Shown here piece after piece: positions 17,280 through 26,183 of a stretch of 64,000 nucleotides of DNA. Within the stretch, counting starts at the first letter, position 1. Each line of letters starts with the position of its first letter. The notes below the pieces were generated by a model. It did no database searches and was not told where the DNA came from. It saw only the letters and a program-made list of their open reading frames with translations. Made by a program: the position numbers and the translations under genes. Source of the stretch: Brachybacterium saurashtrense (GTDB lineage: Bacteria > Actinomycetota > Actinomycetes > Actinomycetales > Dermabacteraceae); the NCBI RefSeq assembly GCF_003355475.1, contig NZ_CP031356.1, forward strand, positions 3,348,001-3,412,000, read 5' to 3'.

Positions 17280-17290
17280 GCAACGACGGG

Positions 17291-17307
17291 TGAGGATAGC
17301 CTTCCCG
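17291..17307. promoter_or_regulatory. IdeR/DtxR-like iron box 2
   Basis: TGAGGATAGCCTTCCCG keeps the AGGNTAGCCT core of the consensus. It is 28 bases from box 1, close to three helical turns, so the two sites could be bound cooperatively. Confidence 0.6.
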
Positions 17308-17438
17308 AATCAGCCGTGGCGAAGGGCCTTCGGCCCCTCTGCGTCACCTTCGCGCGCCGCTCGGTGCCGTCCTCCCGTGCCGCCCGGGGCAGCGCGTGCG
17401 CCCCGCTCCGGCCCAGCTCCCCGTGGTGGAATGGCGCC

Positions 17439-18380
17439 ATGGACAGACCCAGCTACGGCTACAGCGCCGATGACGTCCCTCCGCCGCAGGACGGGCCCGG
17501 AGGGCAGGAGCAGGGCCAGCCGGTGTGCCCGCGCCACCCCGACCGCGTGAGCTACGTGCGCTGCAAGCGCTGCGACCGCCCGGCGTGCCCCGAGTGCCAG
17601 CGGCCCGCCTCCGTGGGCGTGCTCTGCGCGGACTGCGCACGAGAGGTCTCCCGGCAGCGCGCCTCCACCCGCCCTCGCAACGCGATGGGCGGCGCGATGG
17701 GGCGCAGCAGGCCGCTGGTCACCTACACCTTGATCGGCCTGTGCGTGCTGGCGTACCTGGGGCAGATGGCGGCCCCGCAGATCGTCACGCAGCTGGCGAT
17801 CTTCGCGCCGTTCCGCGCGCTCGCCATGCCGTGGACCTTCTTCACCGCGGGGTTCCTGCACGGCGGCGTGCTCCACCTCGCCCTGAACATGTACGCGCTG
17901 TGGGCGGTGGGCCAGTACCTGGAGCGCACCCTCGGCCACGTCCGGTACCTCGCCGTCTACCTGGTCTCCGTGCTGGGCGGGCACACGGCCGTGTACCTGC
18001 TGGCCGACGCCACGAGCCAGGAATGGGTCACCGGCACCCTCGGCGCCAGCGGCGGCGTGTTCGGCCTGTTCGCGGCCATGTTCATCGTGAACCGACACCT
18101 GGGCGGACAGACGGCCCAGATCCTCGTGCTGATCGGCCTGAACCTGGTCATCACCTTCACCGTCCCCAACATCTCCTGGCAGGGCCACCTGGGCGGCCTC
18201 CTGCTCGGCGCGGCCATGACCGCCGGGATGTTCGCCCTGCGCCCGCGCGCCGCACCGGGCGCGGACAGGCAGGCCCTCGCCCGGCGCTCCGCGCTGGTGC
18301 ATGCAGGCGTGATCACCGCCGGCGTGCTGCTGTGCCTGGCGCTGATCGCGCTCAAGGCGATGATGGTGCTCGCTCTCTGA
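17439..18380 (+). CDS. Rhomboid family intramembrane serine protease
   Basis: 313 residues. Residues about 27-68 form a cysteine-rich zinc ribbon/B-box (CPRHP, CKRCDRPACPEC, CADC), as in actinobacterial rhomboids. A rhomboid domain of about seven helices follows. The catalytic Ser is in GASGGVFG near residue 203 and its His partner in GHLGG near residue 249. An HGGVLHLALNMYAL segment forms the oxyanion side. I chose ATG 17439 because the zinc ribbon follows it. Proximity to ppiA is a conserved actinobacterial arrangement. Confidence 0.93.
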   Translation: MDRPSYGYSADDVPPPQDGPGGQEQGQPVCPRHPDRVSYVRCKRCDRPACPECQRPASVGVLCADCAREVSRQRASTRPRNAMGGAMGRSRPLVTYTLIGLCVLAYLGQMAAPQIVTQLAIFAPFRALAMPWTFFTAGFLHGGVLHLALNMYALWAVGQYLERTLGHVRYLAVYLVSVLGGHTAVYLLADATSQEWVTGTLGASGGVFGLFAAMFIVNRHLGGQTAQILVLIGLNLVITFTVPNISWQGHLGGLLLGAAMTAGMFALRPRAAPGADRQALARRSALVHAGVITAGVLLCLALIALKAMMVLAL

Positions 18381-18510
18381 GCACTCCGCCCCGAGGGGCG
18401 TGACATCGGCACCGGGGTGGGCCGGGGTGGCGAGGCGGCCGCCCCGGCCCACCCCTCTACCACGGATCACGAGAAGGTCACGACGGGTCGCGCGAACTAC
18501 ACGGCTGTGC

Positions 18511-18618
18511 TTTTCCCCAGATGTGGACGGAGATGGGGACAACTCTGCGAATCGTTGGGGACAGAGCGCTCGCGCTGTGGAAAACCGTGGGTCGGGTGTG
18601 GACGGACAGTGGGGACGG
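18511..18618. other. DnaA-box-like cluster, left
   Basis: Seven 9-mers resemble TTGTCCACA or its complement. TGTGGACGG at 18522 and 18597 are exact matches to the relaxed actinobacterial YYRTCCACA box. One-mismatch forms are TTTTCCCCA at 18511, TGGGGACAA at 18534, TGGGGACAG at 18556, TGTGGAAAA at 18576 and TGGGGACGG at 18610. No gene covers the interval. Confidence 0.5.
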
Positions 18619-18883
18619 CGGCGCGCCCCTGCCATGCGATGTGGGAAGTGTCCGATCGGTAGGACGTCTCTCACGCCGGAGACGCGCGGAAGAAGTGCCC
18701 GGAGGGCCGACGAGGCTGCCGCAGCACCCCTCTGTGACCTGGGGCGATGAGAGTCTTCGGGGAAGTGTTCACGGGGTGTCCCTCTGCGCGTCGGGCCGCG
18801 CGGCTGCGAGGTCACGATCCGTGCGACACGCCCGGGGAGTGCCTCGCACCTGCAGAACTACACCGATGTGATTGGTTCACGGA

Positions 18884-18972
18884 TGTGGAAAACTCTGTGG
18901 ACAGAAGTGTGCGGGTCGTGCACATCAGCCGCTCGACGGTGTCTGTGGGCCGTTCTGCACCGGTTGTGCACA
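18884..18972. other. DnaA-box-like cluster, right
   Basis: TGTGGAAAA (18884) and TGTGGACAG (18896, exact relaxed match) lie three bases apart, close to one helical turn centre to centre. Weaker TCGTGCACA (18917) and TTGTGCACA (18964) follow. With the left cluster this makes about eleven candidate boxes in 460 bp. Confidence 0.45.
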
Positions 18973-19053
18973 CTGCCGGAGCGTGCGCCGTCCCCAGCAC
19001 GCCGCCCTGGTTGACAGGGGGCAGGGCGTGCGCGCGTGGCCGAGCGGGAGGCC

Positions 19054-19677
19054 TCAGTGCTCGGCGCCGCCCGAGACGGCGGCGTCCACCTCGGTGCGCA
19101 GCGCCGCCAGCGCCATCCGCGCCAGCTCCCGCCCCGTGGTCCCGACGTCGATCACCTCGTCCGACGGCACGTGGACGAACCCGCCACGGGTCCCGGCGAG
19201 GTCCGCGTCCGTGGCGAGCAGGTGCTGGAGCGAGTAGAAGACGTCGTTGCACACGTAGGTCCCGGCGGTCTGCGAGACCGCCGCCGGGGCGTCCTCAGCG
19301 GCCGCCACCATCGCCTTGATCGGCAGGGAGCTGAAGTAGCCCACGGGACCGCCCGCGACCACCGGCTCGTCCACCGGGCTCACCCCCGCGTTGTCGGGGA
19401 TCCGGGTATCGCGCACGTTCACCGCCGTGCGCTCGGGCATGATCCGCGTGCGCCCCGAGGCCAGGCCCACCGCGATCACCACCTTCGGGCGGAGCTCGCG
19501 CACGGCCTCGGCGAGCAGCGGGCCGGCCCGATGGAACTCCACTGGCAGCTCGCGGACCTCCACGGAGATGCCCTCGGCGCGCAGCAGCGGCACCGCGACC
19601 TGCACCGCCTCCCAGGACTCGTTCGACGCCGCCCCGTCGAAGGGGACGAAGCCTGTCAGCAGGATGTCGGTGCTCAT
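19054..19677 (-). CDS. pcp: Pyroglutamyl-peptidase I
   Basis: Cytoplasmic cysteine peptidase (C15) that removes N-terminal pyroglutamate, 207 residues. It opens with the family signature LLTGFVPFDG. The triad is present at the expected places: Glu near residue 82 in MPERTAVN, Cys near 143 in TYVCNDVFY and His near 169 in FVHVP. A TAGGCT hexamer lies 8-13 bases before the ATG. The gene stands alone and reads towards the DnaA-box interval. Confidence 0.95.
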   Translation of the reverse strand: MSTDILLTGFVPFDGAASNESWEAVQVAVPLLRAEGISVEVRELPVEFHRAGPLLAEAVRELRPKVVIAVGLASGRTRIMPERTAVNVRDTRIPDNAGVSPVDEPVVAGGPVGYFSSLPIKAMVAAAEDAPAAVSQTAGTYVCNDVFYSLQHLLATDADLAGTRGGFVHVPSDEVIDVGTTGRELARMALAALRTEVDAAVSGGAEH

Positions 19678-19725
19678 GGAAACCAGCCTACGGAGAATTC
19701 AGAGGCGACGGGGGTGCGCCGGCCG

Positions 19726-19731
19726 TACGCT
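19726..19731 (+). promoter_or_regulatory. -10 hexamer TACGCT, leaderless start
   Basis: It spans exactly -12 to -7 from ATG 19738, with no ribosome site between. The promoter is divergent from that of pcp. Confidence 0.5.
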
Positions 19732-19737
19732 GGGTCG

Positions 19738-20412
19738 ATGCCCGAGGAGCCCGTCCAGCCCGTCCAGCCCGATCTCGCGACCCTGCACCCGCCCTACGGG
19801 CTCGTGCTCCGCGCCGGGGATCTCACCCTGCGCCCGCTCGCGGAGGCGGATCTGCCTGAGTACACCACGCTCATCCGTCGGCCGATCTTCGAGGATCCCC
19901 ACTCGGCGCACGTCTTCCCCTGGTATCGGGCGGAGCCGGAGACCCGAGTGCGGGAATCGCTGCGCTTCCAGTGGCGGCTGCGCAGCGGACTGGGCCCCGA
20001 GCAGTGGACCCTCCCGTTCGGGGTGTGGGCCGACGGGCGGCTGATCGGCTGCCAGGACGTCTCCGCCGAGCGCTTCGCGCAGCGCTGCACCGTCACCTCC
20101 GGCTCCTGGCTGACGCTGGACATGCACGGCCGCGGATACGGGCGGCTGATGCGGCAGGCGATGCTGGTGTTCGCCTTCGATCACCTCGGCGCCGTGCGGG
20201 CCGAGTCCTCCGCGGTGCTCGGCAACGACCGCTCCACCGGCGTCTCGCGAGCCTGCGGCTACGTGGACAACGGCACGCAGCTCTCGAGCGTCCCCGGCTC
20301 GGACGAGCTCGAGCAGCGTTTCCTGGTCACGCCCGAGACGTTCCGTCGGCCCGACGTGCCGGTCGAGGTCGAGGGGCTGACGGCGGCGCTGCGGGAGCTG
20401 CTCGGAGCCTGA
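19738..20412 (+). CDS. GNAT family acetyltransferase
   Basis: 224 residues with a RimJ/RimL-type GNAT domain. LTLRPLAEADLPEYTTL forms the first strand and helix, HGRGYGRLMRQAML the acetyl-CoA loop (near residue 125-138), and ESSAVLGNDRSTGVSRACGY the final strand-helix. A Pro/Gln-rich segment precedes the domain. Substrate is unknown; such proteins acetylate amines of proteins, amino acids or drugs. No operon partner is evident. Confidence 0.85.
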   Translation: MPEEPVQPVQPDLATLHPPYGLVLRAGDLTLRPLAEADLPEYTTLIRRPIFEDPHSAHVFPWYRAEPETRVRESLRFQWRLRSGLGPEQWTLPFGVWADGRLIGCQDVSAERFAQRCTVTSGSWLTLDMHGRGYGRLMRQAMLVFAFDHLGAVRAESSAVLGNDRSTGVSRACGYVDNGTQLSSVPGSDELEQRFLVTPETFRRPDVPVEVEGLTAALRELLGA

Positions 20413-20859
20413 GAGCGCGCACCTCGCTGAACGCCTGCCGTCCACCGCGCCGAACGCTCACGTCGCAGGGCGTTCCGCTGCCACGCCGCCGCCCACGCCG
20501 CCCGCCCGCCCCGTCGTCCACCCCGCCGAGCGCGCCGCGATGTCATGGGGGGTTCGGGCCGTGACCTGCTGTCGAGCGCAGATCGAGTGCGCGCGAGGGA
20601 CTCCCCTGCGGGGTGCTTGCACGGACGGTCGCATTTAGTACCGTGCACGGTCTGTGCCGCCAGGCGGTGCAGGAGCCGTCTCCGAGGACGACCGGGTGAC
20701 CGCCCTGCAGATCCGGTCGTCGGCCCGTCTCGGTACGAAAAGCGACCATGCGTGCAAGGGCCGGAGACGAGGGTCCTGTGCCTGCTCATGGGGGGGGCGA
20801 CGTTCTCTCCGTCTCCGGGGAGGCCGCGCGAGGTCGACGCGGTCGTGCGTACGGACGTG
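20413..20859. other. Gene-free interval after GNAT gene
   Basis: 447 bp without a supportable gene. It contains a perfect 12-bp palindrome ACCGTGCACGGT (20640-20651) in a slightly AT-richer patch, and a run of eight G residues at 20790-20797. I see no promoter or repeat that explains it. Confidence 0.5.
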
Positions 20860-21372
20860 TCAGCAGTAGGCGGTCGTCGAGGTGCTGCGGACGTAGCTCT
20901 TCGAAGCAGCCTTTCGCACGCCCTTGTAGCGGCAGGATTCCAGCAGCGTGCCCTTGGCGCTGTACAGACGGGCGGTGTCGCCGGTGTTGTTCCAGATGTA
21001 GCTGGACTTGTTCCAGTACAGCGTCGAGGTCGTGTTCCTCCCCTTGCCCGAACGGATCGTGAGGGTCTTCCCGGGGGCGAGTCTCGTGCCCCTCGGGACG
21101 GTGAACTTCTGCGGACCGTTGTCGCGGATCACGTAGCCGGACAGCGTCAGAGTCTTCGACCCGGTGTTCTTCACCTGGATGAACTCCTTCACGTACCCGC
21201 TGTTCTTGGCGTAGTCCTTCCCGGGCGGGTTGTAGTACACCTTCACGATGTCCAGCGGCTTCTTCACGGCGGCCTGCGCGGCCGGGGGAGCCAGGACCAG
21301 CGGAGCGGTGACGAGCATGGCGGCTAGCAGGACGGCCAGGATTCGGGCGCGCGAGATGAGGGCGGTGAGCAT
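20860..21372 (-). CDS. Secreted lamin-tail-domain protein
   Basis: 170 residues. A Sec signal peptide (hydrophobic LAVLLAAMLVTAPLVLA, cleavage after AQA near residue 34) is followed by one lamin-tail (LTD) immunoglobulin-like domain. Its landmarks are KEFIQVKNTGSKTLTLSGYVIRD, VPRGTRLAPGKTLTI and WNNTGDTARLYSAKG. The lysine and asparagine content is higher than in neighbouring proteins. LTD domains of secreted bacterial proteins are presumed to bind surfaces or nucleic acid. Two cysteines (in ESCRYKG and at the C-terminus) could form a disulfide. Role unknown. Confidence 0.85.
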   Translation of the reverse strand: MLTALISRARILAVLLAAMLVTAPLVLAPPAAQAAVKKPLDIVKVYYNPPGKDYAKNSGYVKEFIQVKNTGSKTLTLSGYVIRDNGPQKFTVPRGTRLAPGKTLTIRSGKGRNTTSTLYWNKSSYIWNNTGDTARLYSAKGTLLESCRYKGVRKAASKSYVRSTSTTAYC

Positions 21373-21541
21373 GGTGACCTCTGAGGAGAAGAAGATCCGC
21401 GGGTGACGGCCGACTCCCGTCGGCTCTCCTCAGGATCGGGAGCACTGTGACAACAGGAAGATAACCGGTGCGGGCCCTTCTTGCGAGGGCTTCTGCACGG
21501 TCGTCGTGAATGCGGTGGTCACGCAGCTGGGACGGGGAGCG

Positions 21542-23356
21542 CTACATCGACTCCTGCCACGCCTGGTAGAGCGCCGCGAAGCGGCCGCCGGCGGCGACCA
21601 GCTCGGTGGGGGAGCCGTCCTCCACGACCTCGCCGCCGTGCACCACCAGCACCCTGTCCGCGATCATCACGGTGGTGAGGCGGTGGGCGATGATCAGGGA
21701 GGTGCGTCGGCCCAGCAGCTTCGTGAGCCCCTCCTGCACCATCCGCTCGCTGGGGATGTCCAGCGAGCTGGTGGCCTCGTCGAGGATCAGCACCCGCGGA
21801 TCGGCGAGGAACGCGCGCGCGAACGAGATCAGCTGCCGCTGCCCGGCGCTCACCCGGCCGCCGCGCTTGTTCACGTCGGTGTCGTAGCCGTAGGGGAGCT
21901 TCTCGATGAACTCGTCGGCCCCGATCGCCCGTGCCGCCGCCTCGATCTCCTGGCGGCTCGCCCCGGGCTTGCCCAGCGCGATGTTGTCCGCCACCGTGCC
22001 GGAGAACAGGTACGCCTCCTGCGTGACCATCACGATGTTGCGGGTGAGGTCCTCCATCGAGATGTCCCGCAGGTCCACGCCGTCCAGCTGCACGCTGCCG
22101 GCGGTCGCGTCGTAGAACCGGGCGATCAGCTTCGCCACCGTGGACTTGCCGGCACCGGTCTGGCCCACCAGGGCGATGGTCTGCCCGGCCGGGATGTGCA
22201 GGTCCATCGGCTGCAGCACCAGCGGCCCGTCGGCGGTGTACCGGAAGGAGACGTCCTCGAAGTCCACCTGCCCGTCGGAGCTGGGCAGGGGAGTGGGCGC
22301 CGCCGCCTCCGCCACGTGCGGCCGCACCGCCAGCAGGTTCGCGATCTTCTCGAGCGCGGAGACGGCGGACTGGAAGGCGTTGTAGAAGTTCGCGATCTCG
22401 TCCACCGGCTGGAAGAAGCGCCGCGAGTACAGCACCAGCGCCACCAGCACACCCACCTGCAGGTCACCGCTGAGCACGCGGAACCCGCCCACCACCAGCA
22501 CCGCGGCGATGGTGACGTTCGCGAGCACGCGCAGCGCCGGCTGGTAGATGCCGAACACGTTGATCGAGCGCATCGACGCGTCGCGGTAGTCCTGGGCCAG
22601 GCGATCGAACTCCGCCTGGTTGCGGTCCTCCTTGCGGAACGCCTTCACCGCGCGGATCCCGGCCATGGCCTCCACGAAGTGCACGATCAGCCGCGCCGAG
22701 TGGGTGCGGATCGCGCGGTACTCCACGCTGGAGCGCTTCTGGAACCACACCGTCAGCGCCACGCACGGGATCAGCATCAGCAGCATCACCAGGCCCGTCA
22801 CCGGATCCATGGTCACGATCAGCACGATCGTGAACACCATCGACAGCGAGGCGCCCACCATCACGTTCACGCCCGAGTCCAGCAGCTCGCGCAGCGCCTC
22901 CATGTCGGAGGTCTGCCGGGAGACGATCCGCCCCGAGGTGTAGGACTCGTGGAACTCGAGATCCTGCTGCTGGGTGAAGCGGAACACCTTCCGTCGCAGG
23001 GCGAGCAGCATCCGCTGCCCCACCACCACGGACTGGCGCACGTAGCCGAAGGTGAGCACGCCGCCGACGATCGCGGCCGCGACGGCCAGCGCCGCCGCCT
23101 GGGTGGCCGGCCACGGATCCCCCGCCAGCAATGAGGGCAGGCCGTGGTCGATGCCCCAGGCGATGATCGCCGGGCCCGCGACGACGGCGAGCTGCGCGAT
23201 CACCACCATCACGGCCATCACGGCGAACTGCCCCTTGACCGGGGAGATCAGCTCGCCGAGCAGGGCGAAGGAGCGCTTGCGGGACTCCCTGGCCTCCGCG
23301 GCGGTGAGGGCGCCATTCTCGGCGTCGTCCCTGTCGGTCGGTGCGGTGGCGGTCAT
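21542..23356 (-). CDS. ABC exporter half-transporter, subunit B
   Basis: 604 residues: six-helix exporter domain (about 30-330) and ATPase domain (about 360-590). Walker A is GQTGAGKST near residue 397 and Walker B ILDEATSSLD near 522, with the catalytic Glu. The signature is VSAGQRQ in place of LSGGQ. Its ATG overlaps the stop of the upstream half-transporter gene (ATGA). This pattern fits the active-site-bearing half of a heterodimeric multidrug or lipid exporter of the TM287/288 or BmrCD type. Substrate is unknown. Confidence 0.92.
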   Translation of the reverse strand: MTATAPTDRDDAENGALTAAEARESRKRSFALLGELISPVKGQFAVMAVMVVIAQLAVVAGPAIIAWGIDHGLPSLLAGDPWPATQAAALAVAAAIVGGVLTFGYVRQSVVVGQRMLLALRRKVFRFTQQQDLEFHESYTSGRIVSRQTSDMEALRELLDSGVNVMVGASLSMVFTIVLIVTMDPVTGLVMLLMLIPCVALTVWFQKRSSVEYRAIRTHSARLIVHFVEAMAGIRAVKAFRKEDRNQAEFDRLAQDYRDASMRSINVFGIYQPALRVLANVTIAAVLVVGGFRVLSGDLQVGVLVALVLYSRRFFQPVDEIANFYNAFQSAVSALEKIANLLAVRPHVAEAAAPTPLPSSDGQVDFEDVSFRYTADGPLVLQPMDLHIPAGQTIALVGQTGAGKSTVAKLIARFYDATAGSVQLDGVDLRDISMEDLTRNIVMVTQEAYLFSGTVADNIALGKPGASRQEIEAAARAIGADEFIEKLPYGYDTDVNKRGGRVSAGQRQLISFARAFLADPRVLILDEATSSLDIPSERMVQEGLTKLLGRRTSLIIAHRLTTVMIADRVLVVHGGEVVEDGSPTELVAAGGRFAALYQAWQESM

Positions 23357-25179
23357 CGGCCCTCCTCCTGGATGGCGCGCAGCTCGAGCTCCCCGGTGAG
23401 GGTCTCGATGTCCTGGTCGCGGCGGCGCTCCTCCTCCTGGTTCGCGATCACCCAGCGATAGCGCGCCGAGCGCGCCATCAGCTCGGTGTGGGTGCCCACG
23501 GCGACCACGCGACCGCCGTCCAGCAGCGCCACCCTGTCCGCCAGCGCGACCGTCGAGGTGCGGTGGGCGACGATCAGCGTGGTGGTGCCCTCGAGCACCT
23601 CCCGCAGCCGCTGCGTGACGGTCTCCTCCGTCTTCGTGTCGAGTGCGGAGAGCGGATCGTCCAGCAGCAGCACCGCGGGCTTGGCCGCGATCGCGCGGGC
23701 CAGGGCCAGGCGCTGGCGCTGACCGCCGGAGAGGCTCATCCCCTCCTCGCCGATGCGGGTGTCCACCCCCTCGGGCAGCTCGTAGGCGTAAGTCGCATCC
23801 GCGGTGCGCAGCGCGAGATGCAGCAGCTCCTCCGCCTGCTCCTCGGAGAGCGAGGGATCCGCGCCCAGCAGCACGTTCTCCCGCACCGAGTCGGAGAACA
23901 GCGTCGCCTCCTCGAAGGCGACCGCGGTGAGCGTGCGCAGGTCCATCAGGTCCATCTCCCGCACATCGACCCCGTCGATGCGGACGGTGCCGGAGGTGAC
24001 GTCGTACAGCCGAGGCACCAGCTGCAGCAGCGTGGACTTGCCGGAGCCGGTCACGCCCACCAGCGCCATCGTCTCGCCGGGGCGGATCTCCAGATCCACG
24101 CCGTCGATCACGTCCTCCACGTGGTCCGGGGCGTCCTCGTAGCGGAAGTGCACGCCCTCCAGGCGCACCGCGCCGGTGGCGGCCGAGGTGTCGATCCGCC
24201 GCGCATCCTCCGGGGAGGTGATCGCGTTCTCGGAATCCATCACCTCGTAGTGGCGGTCCAGGGCGGTGGAGGCGTTCACGGCCTGCCCCAGCAGCATCCC
24301 GAACATCCGCACCGGGCCCACCACCAGGGTGGCCGTGGCGAAGTAGGAGGCCAGCTGGCCGGTGCTGATGTCCCCGTTCGCCGTGAGGTGCAGCCCCACC
24401 AGCAGCGCCACGCCGAGCGCGAGCTCGGGGAGCATGAACATGAACATGTCGAAGCGGGCGATGGCGGTGGCCTTGCGCACCTCGGTGCGGCGCAGCTCCT
24501 CCGCCTGCTCGGTGAAGCCCTCGAGGGCCGACGGGCCGCGCCCGAACGCCTTGAGCACCCGGATGCCCTGCACCGACTGCTCGATGGTGGTGGCGAGATC
24601 GCCGTTCTGATCCTGCGAGAGGCGGGAGAGCACGGAGAAGGAGCGGTGGAAGCGGTAGGCGATGACGGTGACCGGCACCGCGGCGACGAAGAAGATCAGC
24701 GCCAGGATCGCGCTGGAGCGCACCAGCAGGGACATGCCCACCACGATCGTGACCACGTTGGTGACCGCCATGATCATGCCGAACGCGATCCAGCGCCGGA
24801 TCTGGTTGATGTCGCTCATCATCCGCGAGAGCAGCTGGCCGGAGCCCCAGCCGTCGTGGAAGGAGACCGGCATGTGCTGGACCTTCTCGTAGAAGCGCAC
24901 CCGGATCTGCTTCTCCACCGTGGTGGAGGGGGCGACGGCGAAAGTGCGCCGCAGCCAGATCAGGGACGCCTCGACGATGCCGAGGCCCAGCACGATCGCG
25001 CCGCCGGTCCAGATCGTGGCGGCGGTGGCGTCGGTGTCGAGGCGGTTGACGATGAACTCGAGGACCTGCGGGATCATCAGGGCCACGATCGAGGCCGTCA
25101 TGGCGCTGAGCAGGCCCAGGTAGAGGCGGAATCGGATGGGGCGGACGGTGGTCCAGAGACGGCTCATGGTGCCGAGCAT
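23353..25179 (-). CDS. ABC exporter half-transporter, subunit A
   Basis: 608 residues with exporter domain and ATPase domain. Walker A is GVTGSGKST near residue 373 and the signature LSGGQRQRL is canonical near 480. Walker B reads LLLDDPLSALD, with Asp where the catalytic Glu is expected. Together with the SAGQ signature of its partner this yields one degenerate and one active ATP site, the hallmark of heterodimeric exporters. ATG 25179 is used; ATG 25167 is a possible later start. The two genes form an operon. Confidence 0.92.
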   Translation of the reverse strand: MLGTMSRLWTTVRPIRFRLYLGLLSAMTASIVALMIPQVLEFIVNRLDTDATAATIWTGGAIVLGLGIVEASLIWLRRTFAVAPSTTVEKQIRVRFYEKVQHMPVSFHDGWGSGQLLSRMMSDINQIRRWIAFGMIMAVTNVVTIVVGMSLLVRSSAILALIFFVAAVPVTVIAYRFHRSFSVLSRLSQDQNGDLATTIEQSVQGIRVLKAFGRGPSALEGFTEQAEELRRTEVRKATAIARFDMFMFMLPELALGVALLVGLHLTANGDISTGQLASYFATATLVVGPVRMFGMLLGQAVNASTALDRHYEVMDSENAITSPEDARRIDTSAATGAVRLEGVHFRYEDAPDHVEDVIDGVDLEIRPGETMALVGVTGSGKSTLLQLVPRLYDVTSGTVRIDGVDVREMDLMDLRTLTAVAFEEATLFSDSVRENVLLGADPSLSEEQAEELLHLALRTADATYAYELPEGVDTRIGEEGMSLSGGQRQRLALARAIAAKPAVLLLDDPLSALDTKTEETVTQRLREVLEGTTTLIVAHRTSTVALADRVALLDGGRVVAVGTHTELMARSARYRWVIANQEEERRRDQDIETLTGELELRAIQEEGR

Positions 25180-25367
25180 GGGGAGAGAAAACCTCAGGGG
25201 TGCGGGGAGGCCCCGGCGGTCGGGACCGAAGGCTTAGCCTAGTCAACTATCCCGACGGGCGAAAGCGGATAAGCGCTCTCCGGCGTGGCGGCGCCGAGGC
25301 CGATCGACGTGGCGCCGGGGCTGGCCGACGTGGTGCGGGGCTGAGCGGGGTGCGGCGCCCGAGCGGC

Positions 25368-25721
25368 TCAGGCCTCCGGCGCGATCTCGCTCCACTCGCT
25401 GTACGCGGCATCGGAGAGCAGCGCGGCGGCGCCGGCGGTCGCGGCGGTCACGGACAGCACCGCCGGCCAGGACCCGATCTTCTTCGCCAGCGGGTGCGAG
25501 AGGCCGAAGCCGAGCACGTAGGCGGCGCCGAGCACAGCGGTGGTGGCCGGGCCGCGGCGCGCCAGCCAGGTGCGGCCCGCGTAGACGCCGGCCGCGGCGA
25601 GCACCACGCCGCCCAGCGGGCGGATGCCCGTCTCCCGGGCGGTGACGTACCCGCCGATCAGGCCCACGGCGACGACGGGGGCGGTGCGGACGGCGGCGGC
25701 AGGCTTCAGGGCGGTGCTCAT
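25368..25721 (-). CDS. Small membrane protein, hypothetical
   Basis: 117 residues with about three or four short hydrophobic segments (for example PVVAVGLIGGYVTA, GGVVLAAAGVYAG, AVLSVTAATAGAAALL). I do not recognise the family. A TAGGCT hexamer 8-13 bases before the ATG suggests a near-leaderless start. It stands between the exporter operon and dhaKLM and has no obvious partner. Confidence 0.65.
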   Translation of the reverse strand: MSTALKPAAAVRTAPVVAVGLIGGYVTARETGIRPLGGVVLAAAGVYAGRTWLARRGPATTAVLGAAYVLGFGLSHPLAKKIGSWPAVLSVTAATAGAAALLSDAAYSEWSEIAPEA

Positions 25722-25757
25722 GCCTCCGAGCCTACGCCGGAGGCGGCAGGATCTCGC

Positions 25758-26183
25758 TCAGGATTCGACCTGGAGGCGCTTCGCCTCCGCGGCGAGATCC
25801 GCCTGCCCGGCCACGTCCTCGAGCGATGCCCCGGTGGAGGCCGTCACCGCGGCGCCCACCAGCCCCTCCACGAGCGGGGCGGCGCTGAGGCGCACCCGCT
25901 GCGCGAGGTCCGGGTCGAGCATCTCCAGCGCGAGGTGGGCGGACATGATCGCGCTGCCCAGATCCATCAGCACCAGCACGCCCTGCCCGTCGGCCGCTCG
26001 TTCGATCGCCGCCGCGATCGCGGCCGCGTCGGTGCCCAGCGCCATCCCGTCGGGCGCGGCGCTGTCCGCGACGCCGGCGGCGATCGCGATCTCGGGGCCG
26101 TCGCCGCGCAGCATCTGCCCGGCGAGGTCCACCGCGGCGCGAGCCAGCGGCGCGGAATGGGAGACGACGACGATCCCGGTCAC
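25758..26183 (-). CDS. dhaM: Dihydroxyacetone kinase phosphotransferase subunit, EIIA domain
   Basis: Carries phosphate from the PTS (HPr) to the DhaL-bound ADP. 141 residues, so only the EIIA-mannose-like domain is present, without the fused HPr and EI-like domains of E. coli DhaM. The phosphorylated His lies in VVVSHSAPLA near residue 8. MDLGSAIMSA is also typical. The GTG start overlaps the dhaL stop (GTGA) and has GAGGAG before it. Phosphate must come from general EI and HPr encoded elsewhere. Confidence 0.92.
   Translation of the reverse strand: MTGIVVVSHSAPLARAAVDLAGQMLRGDGPEIAIAAGVADSAAPDGMALGTDAAAIAAAIERAADGQGVLVLMDLGSAIMSAHLALEMLDPDLAQRVRLSAAPLVEGLVGAAVTASTGASLEDVAGQADLAAEAKRLQVES

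Larger units (their letters stand above)
18381..19053. other. Gene-free interval between rhomboid and pcp genes
   Basis: No convincing reading frame exists in this 673-bp stretch between a rightward gene and the end of a leftward gene. It holds the two DnaA-box-like clusters separated by about 265 bp of ordinary sequence. Short open frames across it lack ribosome sites and recognisable composition. Confidence 0.6.

Noticed and set aside
18381-19053. Calling this interval the chromosomal origin oriC
   Set aside because: Several boxes are imperfect, there is no clear AT-rich unwinding stretch, and dnaA and dnaN are not next to it.
20413-20859. Small genes in the interval after the GNAT gene
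   Set aside because: Short open frames lack ribosome sites, -10 hexamers and protein-like composition.
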